From assembly GCA_947462335.1 (NCBI GenBank), contig OX381709.1, positions 39,612,904 through 39,676,903 of the forward strand: a DNA stretch of 64,000 nt, given 5' to 3'. Source of the stretch: Harmothoe impar. Its lineage: Eukaryota > Annelida > Polychaeta > Phyllodocida > Polynoidae. The translations under genes and the position numbers were made by a program. Below the pieces are notes generated by a model. The model was not told where the DNA came from. It did no database searches and worked only from the letters and a program-made list of their open reading frames with translations. Positions 1 to 13,131 of this stretch are shown one piece after another. Position 1 is the stretch's first letter; the number at the start of each line of letters is the position of its first letter.

Positions 1-467
1 CCTACTACTAGTATGTACATACGCGTTGAAATCCATAGATCGTATGTATAAAGAAGTTATTCAAGCGATCATTCTATACACACATGTAGGAATGCTGATC
101 AGATTTCTCACCAGGCACATATTTATCGGGAATCCCCCTGAGATATACCCCTATCATTTTTATATTACCATGTGTGACCAGCACCTCAATTTTTTCCCAA
201 TTCATCCAAACCCGTACCCTTATCAAATAAAAGGGAACTCGGAAAAAAAAGATTCACCTATCACGGGCAACTCTGGGGGATCATTGAAAAATAGGAAGCG
301 TTGGAAGTATAAAATTATATATATGCTGCATTTTCGTACACTTCGACCTATTCTGAGGAAATGACCCCCATTAAATGTTATTAGGATATGTCATTTAGCT
401 TTTCCAGTGGGGGTTCTCAAGCATAAAATCATTACATGCCTATTCCATTTCATTCTTTACCTTATAG

Positions 468-3400
468 CACTAGTGAGCGGCCGACGCACATCTCCGACCT
501 CATCCCCGAGCTGCAGCCCCTTATACTGTGGTTGTCCAACGCCGTAGAACTCCACTACTTCTTCCGGAAGAACGTCCGCGAAACACTCTGCAAGTCTGGA
601 GTTACAGACACCAAAGATGGCGAGGACGCGCCACCAGAGGATGAGATGGTCGTCATTTTAGAGGACGTCGTCAAATACACTTTCCAACAGACCGTTTACT
701 ACCTGACCAAAGTGAGATTTTTCTCAGATTGTATTAAGATGCAGTCATATTAAGATAATTGCGATGATCACATGATTCATTGGTATTGACAATCTATGAA
801 ATAAACCCATAAAATCAGGGATTTCAAAGATTCACAAATTCAAAGCCTCGTGCAGCATCAATGATTTATTAACACCTAAAGCATACCTTTTCTCACTCCA
901 GGCACTATATCGCCACTTACCTGCCATCCTGGAGAGGAACCCCTTTAATGGTGCAGATCAGGATGCCTTCTCCAGTGACCCCCTGTGCATGGGAGCTCCC
1001 ACTGTGGAGGGTATCATTGTTATCCTGGAGACAACGTTAACCTCTCTCAGAGAGCTGGCTCTGCATCCTGAGATTGTATCACAACTGTTTTGTTACCTCT
1101 TCTTCTTCACTAGCACCAACCTGTTCAACATGCTCATGGCAAGGGGTAAGTAAATCAAATAACTGAGATAGAAAGTAGCTAGGTATACTTTTACATCACC
1201 AGATAATAATACTATGTGGTGTTCTGCTATATAGAGGAGACATGACAGTACATAAATGACTTTTTATTTCAAAATATGTTTTAGTTTCTTCAACATTTGA
1301 ATTCCTGGCAAGAGTTAATGATGTGACTCATAGACAGGGGATGTAGCAATGTCTGCAACAATTACTTTACTACTCTTACAAATTGAGAACTTTGCATGAT
1401 TAGAAATGTATAGTAGCAGAGCAAATACAATTGATAATATGTCTCACAACCTTCCTCTTCCTCCATTACAGACGCTGGTCCTAAGTACTACAAGTGGTCT
1501 AAGGGTGTCCAGGTGAGGGGTAACCTGGACACCCTGGAGGCATGGGCAGCCTCCTCCGGGCTGGCCCAGGAGGCTGTCACCTACCTGACCAAGATCAACA
1601 CCCTCACAAACCTGTTGGCCACGCCCCGATTACAGCTGCTCACGGTAAGGCCACCACCCCTAGATTAGTGTAGATTAGAGCCTCTGATAAGGGATTAGTG
1701 CCGGGATAATCCTCTATAATCTATATACCTCTCTACGCCTCTAGTGGCATAAGGATGCATTTCTAACACACCACATGTGTATTGATTGTCTTTGATGTGT
1801 GTACTATGCCATTACAAAGGAGGACAACCAATGTATTATCATTCAAGTATAGATAGATATAGTAGCATAAACTATACCTGTATTTAGTTTTGGTGTGTAA
1901 CAGTATGACAAACAAATCTTAAGTATTAAGTATAAACCTATGGTGTACAATCCATAAATGCATAGTTTATCCTACTGTGTTTCGGGTACTTGTCGCTATC
2001 TATCTAAATATATGGCGGCTTAAGGGTCTTTCTTAAATCTATGATCTATTAAAGCAACCACGCCATTGTAATATACCAGTATAGTTCAGTAAAGAGACAT
2101 CAGAATAGAGATAGGGTTGTGAGGAGTTACTATTCATGGAAGACAAGAGACTTAAATCTCGTGGTGTTGAGTGCATATAGCACACAGATACAATGCTTGA
2201 TTCAATGGCTGTCAGATTAGGTAGTCACTGAGGCATATGGTAGAAGAAAGTACTTCCAACCCTTGTTTAAATTGGCAGACCTCATAGCCACCACCACCTA
2301 CCCAATGTTTATCTACATAGCTCACATTTTAAGTACATATCGTTGGGATTGAATGAAGGAAACTTAACCACTTACTTTTTCTATTGAAGTAAGGTATGAA
2401 AGTATAATTGCTATTGATTGTACCAGGTGTACGTATTTATGCAGAGCTTGGGGATATTGTTATCAGATATTTTAACATGTGAATGGGGGTGGTCACCTCA
2501 GGTCGAGCAGCTTATAGGACTCTTGACTGCTACAAAGGATTCTTCAGACTGAGTAATATCCTATTGAAATTAATCTTTTTCAATAAGTAGCCATTGGACT
2601 AGATATGTAGCGTTGTGTATAAAAAATAGAAAACATATAGGATCCAATATATTAATGTTTTATATTGTTTTAACAGCTATATTGGCCATTTTTGAAACAT
2701 TGACATACATATAAAGGAATCAGTTCATGCTGAGATACCGCCATGTTTATTTATTCCGACACGTAAAAGTGCAAGAGTTACAATCAGGGTTTACAAGAAA
2801 CACATCTGAATAATTGAACATACGCCTCTTATGTGCTGTTTACCTTTCTTCCAAAAGCTGAAGGTGGCACGAATTGTTGATGAAGTTGTCACGTCTAAAA
2901 TTAGCTGGAAAGGCGGTGATAATTAGGAGAGTGTGAAAGGATATCATTGGCTCGTTTAAACTCAAGACGATGGAAAGTCTGAATAATTTACGTATACTCT
3001 GTTTACGTAAATTATTGCAACATCTCCATCTGATTACTCATGCTCCAGCAGATTATAAGAGAAATGCGTGACTACATGCATATAGCACCTACGATTTTTA
3101 TGTATTGGCCTAGTTTAATTTGGGTGATCAATTGCTGTGCAATATTCTCCAGAGATTATTGTTCTGTTATTTCCGAAAAACAGATTAATTAGTTACATAT
3201 ACCTGTGAAGCACACAATAATGATACCATCCCCATCATGTTCTCTCTTCTTAAGGCTAACTGGGCCGGACTGCGGCGGGACTTCCCAGGTTTAAACAGTG
3301 AGCAGCTCCTCAAGGTGCTCACTGAGTATGAGCTGGGACCAGGGCAGGATCAGCCCGAGTCGTGGGTGCCTCCAGACGGGGCTATAGACCCCATCACCTG

Positions 3401-5993
3401 GAGCAGTAGGCTCACAGAGGGCTTTACCGACCACCCACCCCTCCGTCTGCCTAAGGGCGGCTTTATGGTGGACCTGGGCAACCCCAGCCCGGAGGAAGAC
3501 CTGTGTGATGTCATACAGCGCGTGTCAGCTGAATTCGGCGTTTCTGATGGTGAGTAACTCTGATGTCCGTAATACTTGCAAGAATACTATAGACTCTTTT
3601 GTAGGTGTCTGGGTCTGATAAGTATCATGGGAACTTAAGTGCATATAATCATGTACAATCAGATTTTACATATGCAATATCATTGCCAGTAGTGTGGCCT
3701 CTCTTTAGATGTAACCCCCAAAGACCCCCTAACCCCCGCCCCACGGTTACTATTCTTAAGTCAGCTTCAGGGAATAACTGGGAAGAGCATCTTATTTGAT
3801 GTAACATTATATTCATAACCAGATTGATAATAGCAGATTAACCCACCATATTGCCTTAATTCCCACACAGATGACGGTGACAGTGGTCTCAGCGTTAGTC
3901 AGACTCTACCTGTGTTCACCGACATCCCACAGTCTCCTGTCTACATGGCTGAAGGCACCACAGACGACCCCACCACCGTCAGCCGTCCTACCCACTACCC
4001 CACTAACAGTAACAGCAGTAGTGGCAGCAGCGGCCTCCAGGGTCCCAGCACCCAGGAAGGGGTTAAGCGTGAGTTACCACCTTACCCTGGCCTCCCCAGT
4101 CAGCAGGCGGACTGCCACCCTGCTCCAGGGTCTGCAGGGTCTGCACCATGCAAGAGCGCCCCCTGTCCCGTGCCGCCGAAACGTCGCAGTAAGTACGACC
4201 GCAGCCACAAGGGGCCAGCACCAGCGCCGCCGCGGACAAACCCCTCCTCGGCATGCGCGCCAGCCGGTTATTCTGATACTCCCGCCGGAACCGGAAGTCG
4301 GTCTCCACCGGAATACGATCTTGGAGACAGCGGTATCAGCATGTCGGCGTCGGAGCGGGGAGGAAGTGGGCGGAGCGGGAGTCTGCCGTACCCGCGCGGC
4401 GGCAGCAGTAGTAGCAGTGCATGGGCGCGCGCCGATTCCTCACCGGAAGTTAGCGGCCCGCGCGACCGGAAGAGCCACTGCGACGCCAGTCAAGCGACGC
4501 TGACCGCTTCCTCCAATTCCCACAACCAGAGGAGTAATACAAGCCCTAGAGATAGCAGGAGGAGCAGGGACAGCAGTAAAAGTCCCCCTAGGTACTGGAG
4601 CAGCCAGCAGGGCAGTGGCAGGAAAGCCGACAAGGCGTTGGGCACGACGACGACGGGTACCGGGCCGCTGGCCATGTCGTCCCCGGTCAGCTCGGACAGC
4701 GCCAGCCCCTGCCCGTCTCCGGTCGTCGACGTCCTATCAGGGATCCCCCCACAGCCGCAGAAACCCGCCCCGACCCTGGACCGTGCGTCCATCCGGCGCT
4801 CCCCCCGGCCGGGCAGCAGGAGGGAGCTGCAGCTGGGTACTGGAGAGGGGGACGACGTGAACAAGGTGGTGGAGGTCCCCTACCTGCAGCCCGCCTCACC
4901 AGACGGCGTGGTCAACGGTCTGCGGGTCTTACCACTGGGCGCGGTCACAGCTTCAACTGAAGGTGGGTCATTTAATATACCTAATACATTTTTGATTAAA
5001 TTTGGTCCATGTCAGATTATACGTCAATGTTTTTAACATTTCAATGGGAGATTTCTTGGGTGGTACCCTGAGCTGTATACCCTTTTCACTATACTACTTA
5101 CGGACGGTTTCACTACGGGGGACAGATACACTCCCGTAGGCGCAGCATAATGCATGAATGCAGTCCCGACGAGTTGACCCACCAAGACTACATTCAAGCA
5201 TCATGATCCCAAAAGGCAAAAAGCATGAAAGGGTTAAGTACTAATTCATTGATCTCTTTTCACCCAGACTGTACGTCGAAGGCCGGCGTGACCCCCCACC
5301 TCCGGGGTGAGCAGGAGAGCAGCTCGGTGGACGGAGACCTGGTGCCGGGTCAGCAGCAGGAGGACGAGCAGGAGGACGTCTACATTGTAGACCTGGTCAA
5401 GGGGGAGAGGGGCCTGGGATTAGGACTCATCGACGGGCTGGTTAGTGTCTACATTGGTTACTGTTCTCATTAGGATTGTACTTTTTTCCCTCATCGACGA
5501 GACTTTAATTAAGGTATAGCGAGGGCTGGTACATCAGTAGAGACAGGAACGTAGCATGATATGTTATGTATCATATCCTGTCAATGAGACGGGAGAAAAG
5601 AGATATCGGATAAATACAGCTATACATCTTGAATACAGAGTTGCGTTTCTTGTTTCCATAAAATTCTAACATTAATTTTATCACACATTCCCCCACATAT
5701 AGTTCACCATGACGAGGACAAACCGATCATTCATCATTAAGATGACGGGGTAGCCATGGCTGGGATCTTTTGATATTCGGCTCTTCAAAAAATACTATTC
5801 TGCAGACGACATTGATTATAATTTTTCGCTGGTTCCTTCAGTTCACGCCACTTCGTCGCCCTGGTATTTACGTACGGACACTGGTACCAGGAGAACCAGC
5901 AGAACGGGATGGTCGTATGCAGATCGGCGACCGGATACTAGCGGTAAACGGACGCAGTGTGGTCGGCGCTGACTACCGCAGGTCTGTATACAG

Positions 5994-6036
<43 letters not shown>

Positions 6037-6373
6037 AGCTTCTGCTGAATATGAGATCCACTATACACCATTCCCTTTCCAAGTGTAGAGTTCCTATGGT
6101 ACTTTATATTGACCTTTCTATTAAATGAAAACTACTTTTTAAAAAAGCGGAACAAGATCAATCAAACTTAATCAATATGTAGAGCAATACTCATTAAAGT
6201 AATCGTCCTAATGAGCTTTGTTTTTTAATTGATTTTGTAAATGGAACTTAGAGTGAAAACCTTTACATTGCAGCGCCATGAACACAATCCGTGACGGTGG
6301 ACAGTTTCTACAGTTTTTAGTAGCACAAGGTTCCCGGATAATTACCATGCAGATCACGGCCTCGTCATGCTAA
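468..6373 (+). CDS. RADIL: RADIL-like Ras-associating/dilute/PDZ protein, 3' part (8 exons)
   Basis: Exons 468-711, 902-1145, 1472-1644, 3255-3549, 3871-4962, 5268-5440, 5842-5981 and 6274-6373 join in frame to 819 residues ending at TAA 6371-6373. Residues 1-220 are DIL (dilute) domain, with motifs such as LQPLILWLSNAVELHYFF, SPLCMGAPTVEGIIVILE-like helices and TNLFNMLMA. About 360 residues of Ser/Pro/Gly-rich, probably disordered, linker follow, mostly in the 1092-base exon. Residues about 720-810 form a PDZ domain: GLGLGLIDGL is the carboxylate-binding loop and GDRILAVNGRSV the conserved core. In vertebrates RADIL is a Rap1 effector with RA, FHA, DIL and PDZ domains acting on integrin adhesion and cell migration. 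The RA and FHA parts must lie before this window. The polyadenylation signal AATAAA is at 6541-6546. RASIP1 is the near alternative, but it lacks a PDZ domain. Confidence 0.86.
1645..3254 (+). other. RADIL-like intron (1.6 kb), no other gene seen
   Basis: This is the longest intron of the RADIL-like gene, between donor CACG|GTAAGG and acceptor TTCTTAAG|GCTAAC. I saw no open frame with splice support and no clear repeat in it. Both flanking exons are phase 0. Confidence 0.6.
5994..6036. repeat. (TTG)n microsatellite in last RADIL-like intron
   Basis: About 14 uninterrupted TTG units begin just after the donor of the penultimate exon. Read as protein they give runs of Cys or Asn, which explains the spurious open frames here on both strands. 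Confidence 0.95.
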
Positions 6374-6546
6374 CGTCTTCATGGATATTATTTATTTATA
6401 ATTGTTGCTCTCACATGTTGTGACACAGGATACGGTTATGGATAGATCTTCATACAGTCACCCCGAACACAATTTGTATGTTCACATGTTACAGTATTAT
6501 TACAGTGCAAGTCAGCCAATTTGTTGATTCTTTTTTTGTAAATAAA

Positions 6547-8681
6547 GTTATTGAAATGTCACCTGTTTGTTGACCATCCTTTAATTCAATCTGTATACCT
6601 TATGCTGCTCCTGCATTGTCCATTGTCATAAAATCATTGTTTTGAGGTATCCACAACATAACTTTGCATTTTTGCAACGAAAGGTTTTGAAGAATAGACC
6701 AATAAAATCATAACTAAATCTTCCAGTTTTTCGATGGAATTATAATGTAACGTGGCCAAACAATCAAAACAGGTGTATCATACGCAAAACCAAAAAGCCA
6801 TGACCGAGTTAGTGAGTGCTCATTTTTTAACAACTGGTGGGGAGGGGTAGTTGGTGGGTTGGGGGCGGGGGACACTTTGTAACCAAAACCATGGCCGTAG
6901 AAACACATGATCATGATAAACTATATAATAGATACGAAAGTCTATTGATAAAAGTGCGAGATAAACTAAAATAGTTTCTAGTTGGCATATAAGCCCAAAT
7001 ATGGCATTTAAGGTGCCATGGCTATAGGTAGTTTCATTTTTTGCTACCAGATGCCGCTTGCATAGCCACTGGATGATCCCTTTAAGGATCATTGAGCGAA
7101 ACTGGTGGCGGACCCTGTGGGCATTTTCAAAACATTAAAAATGCAAAAGGTTTAATTTAGAAAATCATTTAGTAAGTTTTTATAAGCGAGGCTTGAACCA
7201 TCGACTCTCTGATGTAGAAACAGGTCAAATGTCAGTGAGGCCTATGAGTGAAATAGTCAATGGCCCATGACTAAAGACACTAAAGTTTAGAATGTTCCAT
7301 TTGGATGATGGGTTGGAAATTCATAAATTTTCTAATTTATTATAGAAATACAACAGCAAACTACTCTGTTATTTTGATATAATATTATTACAGGATAGAT
7401 TATGTCCCTAACATGTGACTAGATCTGGTGAAGAGTGCACACTTAAATCTTAGTAAATGTGAGTCATTAGGTCAGAACAGTACCATTTTCAATGTAAAGA
7501 TTCACATTTTGTGGAAAGCTGTAGTTTCAATATGGAATGGCCATAATTAGTTTTGAGCATTGATTATAAGTTGTAGATGACCTGTATATGTAGGGATTTC
7601 CATGCAATTTTGTTAACAATAACCTTAGATATGTATGTCAGTTTACCATCAACATATCTTATTTGTAATAGAATGTCGGATTAATTTAGCAAATCTATGA
7701 GAAGAACACGCATGACTCGCTATCTTTATAATTTATATATTTATTGCTAAGTTCTGCCCACAAAAGTATCATAACAATAATCGTACAATGCTAAGCATAA
7801 CACATTTAAACATCTACGAAATATCTTATCAATCACAAAACAAGCTTTTCAATGAGAAGTACATGACAACTTTGATTGTATTTGAAAGTAACATAAACAG
7901 GACAGTGTTGTTGCACTTATACTTCATCATTCCACCCAGTGCGCAGCAGATTAAATCCAATACTGTTCTATACTATAATGTAGTATGGAACAATATTAGA
8001 ATTGATATCATTTGAGATATATAATAGCTTTCGGAATATGAAGCCACATTACATTTATTTAACAAATATACTGAAAATGGCAAGATGTTTATGCATCACA
8101 CGTCTAGAGTTTTACGAGTTAATGAAATCAAGAAAAAGTTTCCTGTGAAGTTTACAAGTTGATTACATAATATAGCCGTCCCATCAGTGATACTAGTCAT
8201 AACCTGCTGTGCTGCATACAGGATCTATTAGGAACCATTGCAATGGGGACAAACAGATCTAGAAGAAAATAATCTATTTTAAGCACATACAAGTGAACTA
8301 AGACTGAGTGTATATTATGATTTCGTTAGACAGGGGTGCATGCGTCCTAACCATAATTATAGAGATACATACATATTGTAGTACTCACAAGACTGTTTTT
8401 ATGGATTTATCTTGTGAAATTTCTAGAAAGGCCTAAAAGAAAAAAAAAGACCAGGAGTGGAGGTGTTTGTGAGCTATTAGATGCGGTGAAACAGTGAATA
8501 ATAATGTCACAAGAAGGTGATCTGAGTTCAAACAATGTTTTTGTGAAATCAAGCACATGGCCATGACAGGTGCCATCCATGGATCCACCCAAAGTACACT
8601 CCAGTGTGGAACATGTGTGCCCAAGCCTATATCACATTCAGCGTCTGTCTTTTAGTATTCCATATCCCAATGGTGTGTGGG
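6547..8681. other. AT-rich intergenic DNA, nothing recognised
   Basis: About 2.1 kb between the polyadenylation signal of the RADIL-like gene and the 3' end of the small minus-strand gene. Open frames are short, have no splice context and resemble nothing I know. No tRNA or clear foldback was seen. Confidence 0.5.
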
Positions 8682-11057
8682 TTATGACCGTCGGAGGCCT
8701 GTTTGCATCCTACCCCTTAGGGCGGACTGTAGGTACTGGATCTGGGCCTCCTCCATGGGGTCAGTGATAGGTGGGTATTCATCCAGGGTGGCATCAGGGT
8801 ACTTGGTCATGGAGTCCTTCTGCAATAGCAATACAGAAAACAATATGACATGAAGTAGTAACAAGCAGAAGAGCCTCCACATTTCCACACATATACAGAA
8901 TGATATTCTTACCCTAAATAGGTATTACCAAAATGTGTTATGACCACATATTCCTAGTAGCAAGCCCGCATGGGGCCAATTTAGTTTTAGCTCGGATTGG
9001 TTGTTTGAAGTTGGGCGAAACTGAGCTTGGTTTCATGTTGGGCAGATGAATGGGCTGAAGTGTGGCCCTGACCAGACTGCCCGATTTGGGCTCAGATCAG
9101 TTTCAAAGCGGGGTGCCTGATTTGGGCTTAGATCGGTTTCAAAGCAGGCTGCCCATTTTGGGTTCAGATTGGTTTCAAAGCAGGATGCCCAAGTTGAGCT
9201 CAGATCAGTTTCAAATAGGGCTGCTCGTTTTGGGTTCATGTTGGGCAGATGGCTAGGCTGAAGTGTGGCCCCGATCTGGCTTCCTGTTTTGGGCTCAGAT
9301 CAGTTTCAAAGCGGGCTGCTCGATGTAGGTTGAGTTTGGACAGGGCAACTGGTCTAGTAGTTCTGATCAGTGACACAAGATGTCACTACTATACCATATA
9401 TAGAGTTTCCCACCAAAGCCAGATGAAATTGGCACTATACAATAATACAAGAAAAGGCTAAAGTGATGTATAATAGGAAAGATAGAAACACTATTTCTGT
9501 GGCATTACAATTTACTTCAGATTTACACCAGACTCATATCCTCCATGTAGGTATGAACTATGGCTTTATAGGTCAATGTACACCATGAACACTGTATGTG
9601 GCTTAAACCTGGTGATGATAAGCCTGCTTGGTACTTCCATAATTGGATAGGAAGAGTATGATTATGCCTTAAGGTTGATTAGCAGGACCTATCTTATTCA
9701 ACAAATACAAGAAAATATTAGAGAATAATTGAAAAGATTCTAAAAAAAACATAATTATCAGGTGGTGCTGTGGCATCAAATTGGCCAGCCCGTCCAAAAC
9801 CCTATCTGAGCCCAAAGTGGGCAGCCTATCCAAAACCCGATCTGAGCCCAAAGTGGGTAGCCCATCCTAAACCCGATCTGAGCCCAATTCGGGCAGCCCA
9901 TCCAAAACCCGATCTGAGCCCGCTTTCAGCCTGTCCAAAACCCAATCTGAGCCAAATTCAGGCAGCCCATCCAAAACCCGATCTGAGCTTAATTCGGACA
10001 GCCCATCCAAAACCTGATCTGAGCCCGATTTGGGCAGCCCATCCAAAACCTGATCTGAGTCCAATTCGGCCAGCCCGCTTTGGGGCCACACCAAAGCCCA
10101 GTGCCCTAAACCGATGGGCACCCATCGGTTAGCCCACTCCAGGCCACACTTGCAAACACAGTGTTGCCCCGTCTGGGGCCACACTGTGTTTGCTACTAGG
10201 GGTACCACCACCACTACAAGTTTGCAAAACCCATTGCTCATGACAAGCGTTCATCAGAACCACAGCGCCACCTATTGTAAATACATATTTTTAGAGCTCA
10301 AATGTACTGCAAAATATATCAATGTGTATATCATGGCTGCATAATAATCAAGTATCACGTATTGTTGTACTTTATTTGGCCGTAAATTTCTTTAGATATA
10401 TGTACTACAGCTAGCTCCCTCCCATGTGGCCACCCTTAGGGTGAAGTGTCAGTATTGGTGAGGACCATAAAAAAAATATGGTTGTAATGGAGGGTTGGCC
10501 GTCGGGGTGGGAGGGAATTTGTTGTATACCAAATTTCCAGCTGAAACCACCACCATAAACAAACAGTTTATCATACACATTTACTATCCATATGATAATA
10601 ATAATAATTTTAGTTTAATACTACCTGTCTGGTCACATAATTATAAAGGTATACTAAACCCAACTAGTAATTGAGACCCCATGTCAGTTAGCACAATGCA
10701 TCTATCGATAGGTAATTCCATGACCTTAAAGCTAATCATAAGTGGCACGCTGAATGCACCTACGTCAGAGGGAGTGCACTGGGACAGAATATTAGCCTCT
10801 GGGACCCTCAGTTACGTGCAATCACACTCTGCTAGTCCAAGGTCTGTAACAACATTAACTGTTTATATAACCTGCTGCAAAACTGGGATAACAAGGGGCT
10901 TTTAGCAGCAACTGGCTAGTTAAGGAGTCTTTAGATCATAAAGAAATGTGTTAATGAATAATGCTTACATGTTGTAAAGACACTATCCATGCTCCTGACC
11001 TAAGTGTGGATATGCTTATTATCAGTTTTAATTGGGAAATTGAGAGAAAGAGAAAGC

Positions 11058-11100
<43 letters not shown>

Positions 11101-11104
11101 CGAG

Positions 11105-11183
<79 letters not shown>

Positions 11184-13131
11184 GGTTATACAGCAACAGT
11201 GCTGCATTGGAATACTAGACATAAAGAATAAGAATAAAAGATGATTAATATTAATTTGTGTGGAGTAGCAGGTCTAGGATCACAACAAAATTGCATGCTT
11301 ACCAATTTCTTGTCAAGGTTGGCAATCTGACTTTGGACATCCATTTTCCAGTTCTGTAAAGCAACCATAAATTGGAAATGATGATTTTATACTTCAACCA
11401 GATATTGTAGACAATCAGAGAGATAGCATTCCACATAGCCTAATGATAAATATGCAATGAATTCCTCATTGTTGAGGTGGAGAGATATCATCGACGACAT
11501 ATAGTAAATATAAGTTGCGAGTATCAATACATGAAAATAATTTGGCACTATACCCTGCACTACGTAGGTTACCTAGTTAATACACACTGAATGTGGTAAT
11601 AATAATCCTGAGAGGCCAAGTGCAAATACACTTCGCCGGTTTCAATGGTCTGTCTGAGAAACTACTTAGTTATAGATCGCTTTTCATTGTATGTTTGGAC
11701 AAGTAGCGACAAATCAATATACCTCTGAGTACTTGCACTTACTAAACAGTCGTAAACCAAGACTTGTTCAGGTCAATGTGCTAAAATATTCGTTTATCAC
11801 ATAGTATAGTATGAGAGGACCGTGTATATTTACACAGAGAGTGTGGTTACTCCAGTACATGTAACTGTTTAACACATATTAAGTAATATAGTTGTCAACT
11901 AATGCAATGAAGGTTCAAGCCCAGGAATTCAACATCAAGGTGTATAGCTACAAATGGATGCAATACAAACTACATCTCTGTGTGTCAACCTTTGGCCTGG
12001 TACCAAAGCCCACATGCCTGCTGGATAGACTGCCATATTGGATTTTAAGTAATATGAATTTCTTGGCAGTGAAAGCAGTGTCTATGGATTAAGGCATTAT
12101 TATCATGAACTGGCAAAGAAAAGTCGATTAACTTGTGTATTCGAAGCAGCAGGTGTGAGCATTATGTTTTGAAAATATAGTCTTCGATAAATATTGAAGT
12201 TATTTTCAGATATATAACTACCGTAAAATCGAACATATAAGCCGCACCCGCGTCAGTGGGTTTGGCTCTCTGAGTTTGAGGAAATTCTATAAGCCGCAGA
12301 GAGGATCTGAAAATTGCAAATTTAAGTATGCTTATAAGAAACTAATATAATTATGTAGGCATGTTTGATATCAAATTTAAAAAAAGTATGGGCCGCGGCT
12401 TTTACGGTTCAACTGCGATACATGTCCACACCTTTATGACATTATTATTTCATAGCCATCTGTGGCTCTATTCACAGTATATCTGGGCTTGGGAATTGGC
12501 AACCATTGGAAACTGATATTCTGTCCATGCTTGAGGGGATCGATAAGGAATCATCTTACGAGAGAGAGGATCATACACTTGTCTATCCTTTTCAAACCAG
12601 TACAATGTACATCTATCTCTATATCTATAGTCATCTTTCATATAAATTACACCTTTCCCTTTCTTTTATCCAAAATAGCAGGGTTAATATAGTCGGTAAT
12701 TCTCGATTCATAACACTGGGACATTGTATGGCTCCTAATACTATATTCATATGAGCAGCAGTGAATTTCGGTTTCCTCATGGGAAAAACCCGAAGCGATA
12801 TGGCAGGGACCTCGGCATGAACGTACGCCTAATTTTACTTGATTCAGTCGTAAATTTGGCAAGGCGGTAAACATAGGTCTGTGTTTTCATGCCACACATT
12901 AGTTTAATTGTAAAGACCTGTACGTCTGTCTATTTATTAAACCGAATATACAAACATAGACTTTACCCATTATAATATTGACTCTACACTTACCATGTAC
13001 AGCTCCCTCTTCTCTATGTTCCACTCCCCGGGCAGTGTCCATTGCTCCGGATGGTGGGATCCCTTGATGAGGTTAATACTGGGCAGTCCTCCAGAGGCTA
13101 CGGAGCCTGCATCATCCGAGCTGTGAGCCAT
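8682..13131 (-). CDS. Small three-exon gene, 108 aa, not recognised
   Basis: Three minus-strand exons join perfectly in phase 0. Exon 1 is 13131-12994 (46 codons from ATG, donor ATG|GTAAGT), exon 2 is 11353-11303 (17 codons, acceptor TTTACAG, donor TTG|GTAAGC) and exon 3 is 8819-8682 (45 codons plus TAA, acceptor TATTGCAG). The product has no signal peptide or membrane segment. Residues about 30-64 look helical and charged (PGEWNIEKRELYM, then NWKMDVQSQIANLDKKL). An acidic proline stretch follows (YPDATLDEYPPITDPMEE) and the end is basic (LRGRMQTGLRRS). The two large introns hold minisatellites and a (GA)n tract. I do not recognise the family. It could be a small coiled-coil adaptor or a ciliary protein, but that is a guess from composition only. 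Exon calls rest on splice consensus and frame, not homology. Confidence 0.6.
9056..9345. repeat. Minisatellite, about 36-base unit
   Basis: Around eight degenerate copies of a unit containing GGGCTCAGATCAGTTTCAAA are found in tandem, inside intron 2 of the small gene. The related array at 9770-10100 carries the complementary motif (AAACCCGATCTGAGCCC), so the two arrays lie in inverted orientation about 450 bases apart. Confidence 0.8.
9770..10100. repeat. Minisatellite, about 36-base unit, inverted relative to 9.1 kb
   Basis: About nine copies of a unit like CCATCCAAAACCCGATCTGA. The unit length is a multiple of three, so it yields a long repetitive open frame (PKPDLSP repeats) that I do not regard as a gene. 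The leading sequence CAGGTGGTGCTGTGGCA also occurs at 60,870, where a shorter copy of the same array follows. Confidence 0.8.
11043..11179. repeat. (GA)n microsatellite
   Basis: Nearly pure AG dinucleotides for about 135 bases, in intron 1 of the small minus-strand gene, near its second exon. Confidence 0.97.
12230..12408. mobile_element. Possible foldback element with ACCGTAAAA ends
   Basis: ACCGTAAAA at the left is matched by TTTTACGGT at the right, about 180 bases apart, and both ends lie next to GCCGC-rich sequence (AAGCCGC and GCCGCGGC). The inside has no coding capacity, which is typical of a non-autonomous DNA transposon. Target-site duplications were not clear. Confidence 0.45.

Noticed and set aside
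3871..4503. 210-residue open frame overlapping the large RADIL-like exon
   Set aside because: It is a shifted-frame shadow of the GC-rich 1092-base exon. The frame that continues phase across both splice sites is the other one.
5770..6082. Poly-Cys (+) and poly-Asn (-) open frames
   Set aside because: Produced by the (TTG)n microsatellite in an intron; no gene.
9056..10100. Possible CRISPR-like repeat array
   Set aside because: Units abut or are degenerate, spacers are not unique, and the DNA is animal nuclear with introns all around.
9770..10241. Repetitive PKPDLSP open frame and its minus-strand partner
   Set aside because: The frame stays open only because the minisatellite unit is a multiple of three. 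No start context, splice support or family.
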